DNA from: Panonychus citri
Taxonomy: Eukaryota > Arthropoda > Arachnida > Trombidiformes > Tetranychidae
Direction: 5' to 3'
Assembly (NCBI RefSeq): GCF_014898815.1
Contig: NW_026515468.1
Coordinates: forward strand, 124,001 to 188,000
DNA: 64,000 bases
The notes beneath the pieces were generated by a model. The model was not told the DNA's origin and did not search any database. It saw only the letters and a program-made list of their open reading frames with translations. Shown here one piece after another: positions 1 to 9,712 of this stretch (its first letter is position 1; each line of letters begins with the position of its first letter). The translations under genes were made by a program, and so were the position numbers.

Positions 1-3000
1 GGATTCACTTGGATATGTCACAAGGAGATGGTCGATGAAGGATATTGTTCAGTTCTACTGAGACGTCCATTCGCTCCTAATCCACATCAACAGGTAACAT
101 TTATCAGAGTGAAACTTGATAGTAATTATGATTGGGTTGATAAGATAAAAGAATTGTCTAAAGATAAGAACCATAAAATCTGGTTAACTGGAGGTGGTTA
201 TGATAACGGGATAGTTGGATTCATCACGTGTCTTTCTAAAGATCCTCAATATAATATAAGGTGTTATTATGATCCGAAAATAGGAGATGATGAAGAGATA
301 ATTGTCCCTGATGAAGTAATGGAAAGAGATTTGATAGTAAATGAAGTTGATGATAACGGAGAAAGTGGATTGTATAAAAGTGAACTTGCCAATCTTGATG
401 ATTTACAAATCGAAACAATGTCATGTTATGCTGATATTAAAACCAAAGGTGATCTTTCAAGTTTGCGATGGTTCCAATCACATCATAGTAATTGGACTCA
501 TATTCCTAAGGATAAGCTCATCGGAGATCCTGAAAATATAATAATCTATTATGGATCTTTGAATTTTAGAGATGTTCTAATTGTCACAGGAAGAATTACT
601 TTACAATCTTACAACGACGAGCTACAAGCTCCACTAATTGGAACTGAGTTTTCTGGGATAGATTCATTGGGTAATCGAATCATGGGAATGTGTGCAGCAG
701 GAGGAATCGGAACATCTCTTTGCACCAAAACTCATTTAACAAAGATTCAATTTCCTGAAAACTGGACATTAGCCGAAGCTGCAACAGTTCCTGTTGTCTA
801 TCTAACAGCTTATTATGGTTTAATTTCTCGAGGAAATTTACAATCTGGTGAAAGTGTTTTAATTCATGCAGGTTCAGGAGGAGTTGGTCAAGCAGCTATT
901 TCGATCTGTCTATCAAGAGGTTGTCAAGTATTTACTACAGTTGGAACACAAGAGAAAAGGGATTTCATTAAGAAACGTTTCCCTTCAATCGATGATGATC
1001 ATATTGGTGATTCTCGATCGACATCATTTGAAGATATGATTATGAAGATGACCGATGGTCGAGGTGTTGATCTGGTTTTAAACTCACTTTCTGATGATAA
1101 ACTAAAAGCTTCAATCAGATGCTTATCAGATTTCGGTCGCTTCATCGAAATTGGCAAATATGATATGATCCAAAATACTAAAATTGGTAAGTCACAAATA
1201 TTACATTAATACATTAATCTGTATTTTCGCATTCAATTTTGCCAATAAATGTACAAAATAATAATTTAATACCCAAATAGATTCACAATTCATAGATTTC
1301 AACAAAACTTTTCAAGCTTGCTGCTTGATGTTTCTACAAGATGATGTGTTCATCAAGATGATTCCTGGTCGGATAAAGATTTGGAATGGTATTAATGAGA
1401 TGTTAAAAGAAGGAATCAAATCAGGTGAAGTTGTGCCTCTTCCAACAACGATATTCCAAATGAATCAGCTTGAAGAGTCGTTTCGGTTTATGGCAACAGG
1501 GAATCATATTGGTAAAGTTTTGATTCAAATGAGAGATGAAAATGAAGATCCGAATAAAGTCAAACTTTATCGGTCAATTGGTCAAACATTTTTCGACCTT
1601 GAAAAAACCTACATAATAACCGGTGGACTCGGAGGATTAGGACTCGAAGTTGCCTATTGGATGGTATCAAGAGGAGCAACTAATCTGATTCTTACCTCAC
1701 GTTCTGGAATCAAAACAAAATACCAAGAGTATATTTTAGAAAGGATGAGAAACAATAGTTACTCTCGAGTGAATATTATCATCTCTAATGAAGATTGTTC
1801 AACTTCAGAATCAGCTGAGAGGTTAATTAATCAAGCACGAGAATTGGGCCAAATCGGTGGAGTATTTCATCTTTGTATGATTCTAAAAGACGGACTTTTC
1901 GAGAATCAAACAGCTGAAACATTTGATGAAGCTGTCAAACCAAAAGCGATCGCTTGTCGTTATTTAGATCAACTAATTCGATCATTACCCTACGATATTG
2001 ATTATTTCGTATGCTTTTCTTCAATAGCTATTGAGGTCGGAAATATTGTCCAGACCAATTATTGTTTTGGTAATATGGCGATGGAAAATATTTGTAGGAA
2101 AAGAAGATTAGATGGCCTACATGGTTTGGCTATTCGATGGGGAGTAGTTGGTGATGTTGGTGCAATTACAGAGATGAATTTTCCATCTAATGAGATAGTG
2201 AGATCCTTTGCCCCAATGCGTTTGAACTTAGTATTGGATTCGCTTGAGAAAACTTTATTTTCACTTGATAATAATCATCTTAGCACCATCGTTTCCTTTC
2301 CTGATAAAAAAAGCGCATCATCATTAGGAAATAATTACTCATTGAAACAGAAAATCTTTCATATCCTAAGTTTTAAACATGAAACTAAAGTTGATCCACA
2401 ATCAACTTTATCTGAACTTGGTCTTGATTCATTGATGGCAGTTGAAATTAAACAAGCTCTGGATACTGATTATGATTATTCAATGACAACCAATGAAATC
2501 CAAGAATTGAAAGTTGATGAATTAGATGAACTCGAAAAGAAATTGAAAAAATCAGAGAAGAAAAAAATCAACTCTGCTTTTTCAATAACTGAACACAGAA
2601 ATATTTTCCAAATTTATACGCAATTGTTTATCCCATTGAATCAAAGTGAATCTGGATTACCATATTTTTACTTCCCTGATCGATCAGGTAACTTCCATAT
2701 CGTTATTCCAGTATTTGAATCATTCTCAAAACCAGTGATCGGCATCAGTTGGACCAAAGACTGTCAGAATCTTGAATCATTGGATGAAGTTGTTAACTTT
2801 TATGTGGACTCACTTATCACCAAATATCCAAATGATAAAACATTTAATCTCATTGGTTACTCACTTGGTGGAGTGATCGCCTTGAAAGTGGCCATTGGTT
2901 TACAAAAGAAATTGGGTCAAAATTCTGTTCGAAATCTCATCATGATGGATTCATCACCTGAGATATTAAACCATCAAACGAGCACCGCTAAAAAGGCATA

Positions 3001-3550
3001 TGAAGGAGAAGATGAAAGCACATTATTTACATATTTAGCTTTGAATTATCTTTCACAGTATATGAAAAGTGATGAAAAGATCGCGGCGAGAACAGCACTG
3101 ATAGAGCTCAAAACGAAACAAGAAAAATTAGAATATGCAACTTCAATTATCAACAGAATAGGATCGTTTGAATATGATGTTAACCAGATAAGTGATGCTA
3201 TCGATCTTTCTACAGATAAAATGCGAAAAACTGTGGCTATAAATGTAAACGAAATTTTCTACGGCGAAATTGTTTTGATTCGAGCAACAGAATCAGATGA
3301 CAATAATTCCGATGGTCATCATTTGGATGATTATGGATTATCCAAAGTAAGTTGGATCAATTTTATTTTTTATCAATTGGTTATAAATCCAAGTGTAAAT
3401 TCAAATTCTACTCTTCTTATATTACAGCATACAAATGGAGCTGTCGAGGTCTTAAAAGTGCCTGGAAATCACGATAACTTCATTATAAATGGTTTGGAAA
3501 AAATTATTGACACTCTTGAGGTGCTCGCAATGAAAACTTCTACTGGATAA
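1..3550 (+). CDS. FASN: FASN-like synthase copy 1, 3' part (ER-KR-ACP-TE), cut by window start
   Basis: This is the C-terminal half of an animal-type type I fatty-acid/polyketide synthase. Exons: 1-1186, 1281-3346, 3428-3550. The first begins outside the window in frame 1. Donors are GTAAGT and acceptors ATAG/ACAG. The first acceptor could instead be at 1295, in the same frame. Visible domains are the enoyl reductase (NADPH loop GSGGVGQAA), ketoreductase (GGLGGLGLE; FSS and NYxxxN catalytic motifs; VKPK lysine), acyl carrier protein (LGLDSLM, phosphopantetheine serine) and thioesterase (GYSLGG nucleophile serine, MDSSPE aspartate, GNHDN histidine). The visible part has no frameshift and is the only undamaged copy seen, though its 5' half is unseen. 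The last intron is 81 nt and open in frame, so retention would only insert 27 residues. AATAAA overlaps the stop. Sequence closely follows copies 2-4. Confidence 0.9.
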
Positions 3551-4109
3551 ATAAAAAGTTTGTGCTGATCGATTGAAAGAGCCAAATTGTCAGTTCCTAT
3601 CGGAATTTAGCAATATCAATAAATATTTTAATAATACTTTAGAATAAATCTAAAAAGAACTGTTTCAAATTCAATATTTTTCACTAAGTAAATTCTGCAA
3701 AAAATTGACTTTTTAGTTAAGAGTTGAGTCTTTGTGTATATTTATGACAAAAAACATCAAGTCTAAATACATGTATGTTTATCTTTTCTTGTCTGATAAA
3801 AGGTTTTCGAGAAAATTGAGTTCGAAATTAGTAGTAATAAAACTGCCCGCCCTGGGACAAAAAGACCGCAAAAATCACCAGACCGGGAATAATTAATGGA
3901 CAATTCATTCGATTGATTGGAACTATTAATCAATAATGATTAATTTTTAATTGAACACAATTATGCCTTCACATAAAAACACAAATCACTGAAGTGTAAT
4001 GGTGTTGGTCCCAACTGATATTTTGGATTTCGATCTCCTCTTTAGTAAGAATATTCTTTCCATGAGAGTTTGATGAGAGAAGCAATAATTAGATATTATA
4101 AAACAAACG
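3551..4109. other. intergenic, 3' flank of FASN-like copy 1
   Basis: The first ~230 bases match the 3' flank of copy 2 (17551-17780), so the duplicated unit extends past the stop codon. The rest is AT-rich and I recognise nothing in it. Confidence 0.6.
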
Positions 4110-4290
4110 GCTATTCTTTACTACAGCCCCCTACTCAGATTGTCTTGAATTTTTTTCTGGGGGTAGGCCTTATGCAGATCTATATACGTGTTGATGGTTT
4201 TTTAGCGGAAACTTCTGTGGGCGGAGTTATTAGCATTTAAAAACATAAAATCCTTAAGAGGTCTATGGGCAGTTTAAACTTTTCGAAAAT
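4110..4290 (-). repeat. dispersed repeat R1, copy a
   Basis: This ~180-bp block reappears in the opposite orientation at 37785-37955. Both share the stretches 'cttaaggattt', 'aactccgcccacag' and 'agtttccg', and both end in a 'tagtaaag' sequence. No coding capacity was seen. It is an unclassified interspersed repeat. Confidence 0.75.
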
Positions 4291-4360
4291 TGATTTTTTA
4301 TGGGAGTGGGAGGTACCTAGCTCATGAAATTTTTTGGCATATAGAATGGACTATGGGCAT

Positions 4361-4586
4361 GTTATACAGGGCATTTCACCAAGTTTCCAACAAGTTTTTC
4401 GCGAATAACTTTTTTGTCTTTGGGTATTTAGGCTCCAGACTCGAGTTATGGGAGTTTGAGCGATACTCAATTGTCATATTTTAAGGTCAAGGTCATAAAG
4501 GTTATTCATGAAAGAAGGCACTTGAAGGTCATTGGTCAAGGTCGTGAAAAACTTGTTGGAAACTTGGTGAAATGCCCTGTATATGA
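4361..4586. repeat. inverted repeat with perfect 31-bp core arms
   Basis: Bases 4368-4398 and 4549-4579 are exact reverse complements over 31 bp. The arms extend imperfectly to about 4361-4402 and 4544-4586, around a ~140-bp loop. The short frames across it are by-products of the symmetry. It looks like a small foldback or MITE-type element; no target-site duplication was identified. Confidence 0.8.
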
Positions 4587-5140
4587 GCTTTCAGGCATAT
4601 CTCGTTTTTCGAACGGCATTTATAAGGGGTTGCAAATAGCAAAAATTTAATTCTGCATATATTCACAGATTGGATGCTCACATTTGATTCAAAATTAGTC
4701 AGAATTTTTTTCAAGGTCGAAAAATGAGTAAAAATCATTTTGGTCAACTTTAAGCAAAGGTCAATTTTTCGTTGAAAATAGATTGCCAGAGCCCTGTTAG
4801 CTTTATCCAGCCAGCACCACGAGGAGGTAGGGTTGGACTTTGATGACCAATAGGTTAGGTTATGAGTTTGCGAATGTTAGGTCAGGAATTACTCCAGCAA
4901 ATAGGATTTCACCCCAGCTCGAACACAAGCTCATAGTGGCCAAGCCTCCCGAACCCCTTTGACCAGGGCCTCAAATGGCTGGAGACCAATTTCTGAGGAC
5001 CAACGTCTCCATTGGTACTCAATTAAGTGATCTGCAAAGTCTTCTTCCTCCTTCTATTCCCGAATCCTTCTATTCCTGAACAATACTCTCGCCGGACGCC
5101 AACAGGACTCATTCGGAACGAAATTCTAATACGAACACAG
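4587..5140. other. intergenic, includes a GC-richer block 4790-5090
   Basis: Bases 4790-5090 are clearly less AT-rich than their surroundings and probably derive from a repeat or an old insertion. They encode no recognisable protein. Nothing else is visible. Confidence 0.4.
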
Positions 5141-5461
5141 TAGAGATGTTCGATCTCAGATTTTCAGTTGATCGATCGATCCGATCAATTTTCGCTAATA
5201 AATCGATCAATTTCGATTTTCTAATTCAAATTTGGTGGTTGAAACAGGCTGAAAATTTTCTCTTTCTTTTGCATACTGTCTACTTTCACTGTCTAATTTC
5301 TTAATTAAGTAAAATTTATTAATAAGTTTTTTGAGTTTAGAATTTTTATCGAAAATCATGTGGTTTTTCAGGTGATCAATTTTCTGAAAGTTGAGATCGA
5401 TCAATTTTTCTTTCTCAAAGATCGAGCTGATCGATCAATTTTTCAGATCGGGACAACTCTA
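5141..5461. mobile_element. hAT-type MITE with 8-bp target-site duplication
   Basis: This is a 321-bp non-coding element with imperfect terminal inverted repeats. The left end is TAGAGATGTTCGATCT; the right end, read inward, is TAGAGTTGTCCCGATCT. It is flanked on both sides by the identical octamer GAACACAG (5133-5140 and 5462-5469). An 8-bp duplication and CAGAG-like termini are typical of hAT elements. The interior is rich in GATCGATC and has no transposase, so it would depend on an enzyme supplied elsewhere. Confidence 0.8.
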
Positions 5462-5469
5462 GAACACAG

Positions 5470-6134
5470 AATAAAATTCACTCAAGTGAGAAAACGAATC
5501 TAGATTGAAAGTGTTAACTAGACTGAAGATACATTTGTTGATTAGATTTGTATTTATACTTAATCCAATCAATTGAATATTTTTTATCTGTTGGTAAATC
5601 TTGTTAATTGGTAACAGACAATTAAGTCAGAGATCAAAGATATGTTAACTTAAGTTTTCAACATAATCATTGTTGACTAATTGTTGTTAAAACAAAATCT
5701 TACTGCGGGAAAAATAGCAATGTAATCAGAGTTAACAAAAGTTAAAGAAGATAAGAAGAAAGAGAAAATATTTGTAGAAAGAGAAAAGTAAGTAAAGAAA
5801 GAGAAAACCAAATTGACGCCAATGATTAAAACCAGAAGGTTATTTTCATAAGAATTGACAAGACTATTGTCTCTTCATCATTAACTGTTAATTTATTTTT
5901 CTAAAGAAAATGATTAGTTGTTGATTAAGTGAAAATGTGATTAATTAACTAAAGTTAAATTTAAATGAATAAAATTAATAAGTAAAGTGAAGGGTTAAAT
6001 CTCTACCCTACAATCGTAAATTCTAATTAATCTTGTTACAAGATTCTTGTCTGTTTACTTCCGTATTTCAGGATTTCAACTGCACTTAAGTAATTATGCA
6101 TTTTGGTCACTACTTTTTTCATCGATAATTAAAT
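5470..6134. other. intergenic, AT-rich
   Basis: No gene was recognised. Bases 6090-6125 match sequence near 18133-18155 and ~26150, which lies 3' of the orphan-family gene there, so this is probably leftover duplicated flank. Confidence 0.4.
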
Positions 6135-8430
6135 TAAGGTAGTGCAACTGAAAATTGACACATAAATGAAATTGTTGATTATTCGTCAACCAGAGAGTTT
6201 TAATTATTGAAATAGACACCAATGGTAGATCAGATTTTGAGGATTCTAATAACACTAAAAAAATATTAATTAAAAAAAGACTTAAAATTATTAGCATTTA
6301 AATCAGTTTATCAAACTTAAATTATCAAATTCATATTGAAAATTTGGTTTTTTCTAAATTTAAATACAAAAGTTTTTTCTTTGAAAATTTCACGATTTTT
6401 TTATATAAAATTAAAATTCATTTTCTAATCTACAAGATGGTATGAAAAAATATTGGTTAACATGATTAGTTTTCTAATTACAGTAAGTCACTTTTATTTG
6501 AAGCTTTAACAGCGGCCTCAGGGGAGGCTTCGATGAATTAAAATTCATCGTTTCCGGTAATGACGGCCGTACCAGGGAAAGGGGAAAGAGGGACAAGGAA
6601 GGGAATAATTGATGAGGAAAAGAAAACAATACAATAATTAACAATTTTTCTCCCCTGAGGCCGAATACAAATTTGAGATAAAATTTAAAAATAAAATTTA
6701 GTCACAATAGACAAAATGTTCTTTCAAAACAAATGGACAAAATGTTCTTTCAAAACAAATGGACTAGAGTCCTTTCAACACAAATCCCATTAGGGCTTTT
6801 ATAAATATTATTAATTGAGTGGTTAGTTTGATTGTCCAAAGTCCAAAAAACGGTTAACTCATTAAGTATGAAACGAAAAAAAAAGAAATAATAATAAGCA
6901 AATAAAATTAGAATTTCAATCTAATCAAAGAAATAGAGAAAAGAAAATTGAATCTGATTATCAACAAAACTTCCCAAGAAAAAGAAAATGGTTCAAGTTA
7001 TTACGACGCAATAATAGCTCAGTTTTTAGAGTAACAAAAATAACTAAAGTAACTGTTGAATTATCATAATTTTGGTATCAACTTGATCCGTATGATAAGA
7101 TAAATAATAATAACATAAAATTGAATTTTAAATTCACAGGTAAAGTTAATTAAATTAAAGCTTATCAGGAGCCATAAAAATCATCAGTCACCTTTTCAGT
7201 CACACACTTATTTTGTGAAGAAAATCACTACCGCCATCTATTGACTTTATCAGAGTCACAAATTATTTTCATTAATGACCTTTTTTAGTCATTAAAACCG
7301 ATTCTTTCGATTTCGGAGACTTTTTCATGAATTATTTGTTCCAATAGCTTCTTTCTATCAATTATTGATAGAAAGAAAGTCTAATCAAAAAAATTTAATT
7401 AATGTTTTTTTGAATAATAATTTTCAACGTTGTTTTTCTGCTTCAAATGGTCAATAGATGGCGACTTAGGTCGAAAATACAAAATAAGTGAATACAAAAA
7501 CTTAATGAATCTGACCTGATAAATTTTAATTTAATTAAATTTAACTGTGAATTTAAAAATAAATTTTGTTTTAATATTGTTCAACTAATCACACGGATCA
7601 AGTTGATACCTAAATTATGACATTTCAACTGCTACTTAAATTGTTCTAGATATTCTTAAAACTGAGACGTTATTAATTCGCAGCCATGTGTTTTCTTGGT
7701 AAGTTTTGTTAATAATTATTTTAAAAAATTGAATTTCTAATTTTATTTTCTTTTTCTTTTTCGTGTCATACCTAATGAGCCAACCATTTTGGACCTTTGG
7801 ACAATCGCCATAATTTTGAAAAGGACTCTGGTCCATGGAAAACATTTTGAGGAGAAAAATTTATAGAGAATAGCCCTTTATTGGGATTAGGCGAACAGAA
7901 TTTTGTGAATTAATTAATATCTCATATGTAATTCGACCTCAGGGGAGAAAAATTTATTACTTATTATTTATTATTTTCTTCTCTTTTCTTCGTCCCTTAT
8001 TCCCTTCCTTGTCTCTTATTTCCTTTTCCCTGGTACGGTTGTATTTGCCGGAAACGATGAATTTTCATTCATCGAAGCCTCCCCTGAGGTCGCTGTTAAA
8101 GCTTAAAAATAAATACAAAATAAGTGTGTGACTTACTGTATTTAATTTAAAGAAACAATTAGTTAATGATAAATCCGTCGATAATGTTTCTGTTAAGTGC
8201 TTAACATTTTTTATCCCATAGAGGGAGCTATAAAAGTTAATTTATTTTCAACAATTAGTTACAAAATAGTTGATTAATTTTTTGTTAATTATAGTATTTT
8301 CTATAATTTGATGTCATTAGAATCCGCAAAATCTGATCTACCATTGGTGTTGATTTCAATAATTAAAACTCTCTGGTTGACGAATAATCAACAATTTAAT
8401 TTATGTGTCAATTTTCAGTTGCACTACCTT
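6135..8430. mobile_element. large foldback element, ~1-kb inverted arms with central hairpin
   Basis: Bases 6135-7250 and 7440-8430 are imperfect reverse complements. Matching blocks are 6135-6250 with 8315-8430, 6480-6660 with 7920-8150, and 7050-7180 with 7500-7620. The ~190-bp centre has its own hairpin near 7345-7375 (TTTCTATCAATTATTGATAGAAA-like). An inner element is suggested by ACAGTAAGTCAC at ~6478 and its complement at ~8140-8152. No transposase is encoded. A related fragment lies at 18040-18150. A transcript would fold into a long double-stranded RNA. Confidence 0.75.
6710..6763. repeat. 26-bp tandem duplication
   Basis: The unit GACAAAATGTTCTTTCAAAA plus CAAATG occurs twice back to back. 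It is followed by a degenerate third copy with 'tcctttcaacacaaat'. It lies inside the left arm of the foldback element. Confidence 0.8.
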
Positions 8431-8984
8431 ATATATTAAATAATTGATTAAATTGTTTGGCACTTTGAATAAGCAGAAATTGCTTGCACCAATTTGTTTT
8501 CTTTGTTTTTTTTGGTTTAATTGTAACTATCAAGTGATGTTAATGATTACGATAAAGATGATTGCTGAATGTCTTTGACACTCAACTGTGTCAATATAAC
8601 TCAATCTTAGACTAGTAGATGACAAGTTTATCATAATCAGAGGATATCATGTACATGATATTTCAACGGTATAAGTACCATTGAATTTTAATCTTACAAT
8701 TTTAGATTGTGACTCAAATTTTTATATTATCTTTGCGTCTTTTGCCATTGAATGAAAGAGCGATTCTTGATCTGAAATCAGTGCATTAGGAGAATCATGT
8801 TCAACAATTTGTCCTTTATCCATGACAATGATTTTATCATAATCCATGATTGTATTTAGTCGATGTGCAATTGTTACTATTGTACAATTTGCAAACTCTT
8901 TTCTTATTGTTTCTTGGATCAGTTCATCGGTTTCAACATCAACTGCGGCCGTTGCCTCATCCAATATAAGAACTTTCGACTTAC
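8429..8984 (-). pseudogene. 3' fragment of ABCC transporter (end of NBD2), duplicated
   Basis: These 556 bases are nearly identical, without gaps, to 18156-18711, the 3' end and flank of the intact ABCC gene. The coding part (8722-8984) starts at KSKVLILDEA, the Walker B strand of the second nucleotide-binding domain, and ends at the normal stop. The Walker A and signature motifs and everything upstream are missing. Similarity stops abruptly at ~8984 in the middle of a codon run, with unrelated sequence beyond. It is a truncated by-product of the segmental duplication that produced FASN-like copies 1 and 2. Confidence 0.9.
8608..8662 (-). pseudogene. relic of orphan-family 3' end (first copy)
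   Basis: On the - strand this reads as a tail resembling SDYDKLxIY-stop, the last residues of the orphan-family gene at 26308-27024. The flanking ~180 bases also match 26180-26360. It is a short relic within the duplicated ABCC 3' flank. Confidence 0.6.
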
Positions 8985-9712
8985 CAAGGAAAATGAGATG
9001 GGATAATTTAAACATTTTGATTAAGATGATTTAACAAACTTGATCAATGAAATGGATTAACAATCATAAACTAGTGATTATTATTAATAGTAACTACATT
9101 ATGTATTTAGATGTTAAAGATTCATTTATCGTAAATGAGATTAGAAAACACTTAATCTTGGATCTTTATCTTACTTTTTATTCAATAATGAGTGACACAT
9201 AAATTATTGTGTTTTCGATTAAGATCGATAATATTATCACGATGATAGCGATAGATCAATCGATCACGAACCATTGAAATTCTTGTATTGTATTCAAGTC
9301 CAATAGATGGTATGATTACAAGAATACTTAATAGCCTTGTTTCCGGAGAGAATTATTATATTTCCATCTATTAATTGTTAGTAACTTTAAACGATAATTA
9401 ATAAAATATGGTAAGAGAAAATTGAGATAAATTCTTACGAAAAGAAGACGTAATAGCTTTTAATGAGATGATGTGAGTTTCCAAATAACAATAACAAAAT
9501 AGTTTGTTCAGACGCTATTTACAATATAATTAACTATTCAATTGTAGCTTGGTACCTCTTACTTTTCCAAGTCAAATATTAGGTTCTGATCAATTGTTCA
9601 AATCACTTGTTTTGAATATAAATAAGTTGCCCTTTTTTTACAGATAAAAATATAAATGATCTTGCCAATTACATTTAGTTGATAAAAAATTTCTTCTGTG
9701 AGTTATATCGCC
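8985..9712 (+). promoter_or_regulatory. 5' flank of FASN-like copy 2 with conserved promoter block
   Basis: Bases 9481-9532 carry a block (caaataacaataacaaaat, then gtttgttcagac) that also lies upstream of copy 3 (27829-27876) and copy 4 (44187-44235). A TATAAATG at 9651 lies 62 bases before the ATG; TATAAAT elements sit 68 and 64 bases before the starts of copies 3 and 4. Conservation across three duplicated flanks partly reflects common origin. The rest of the stretch, 8985-9400, holds nothing recognisable. Confidence 0.5.

Noticed and set aside
236..424. Short antisense frames repeated within each synthase copy (also 14233-14424, 32576-32767)
   Set aside because: They lie opposite coding exons and recur only because the exons are duplicated; shadows.
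4290..4747. 64-72 aa frames around 4290-4747
   Set aside because: They are explained by the palindromic repeat; no codon or homology support.
8846..9034. + strand frame opposite the ABCC fragment
   Set aside because: Antisense shadow, also seen opposite the intact ABCC gene at 18572-18787.
9698..9712. Alternative upstream start for synthase copies (adds MSYIA)
   Set aside because: The upstream codon is not ATG; ATGGCG/ATGGCT at 9713, 28042 and 44448 is shared by all three copies in a good context.
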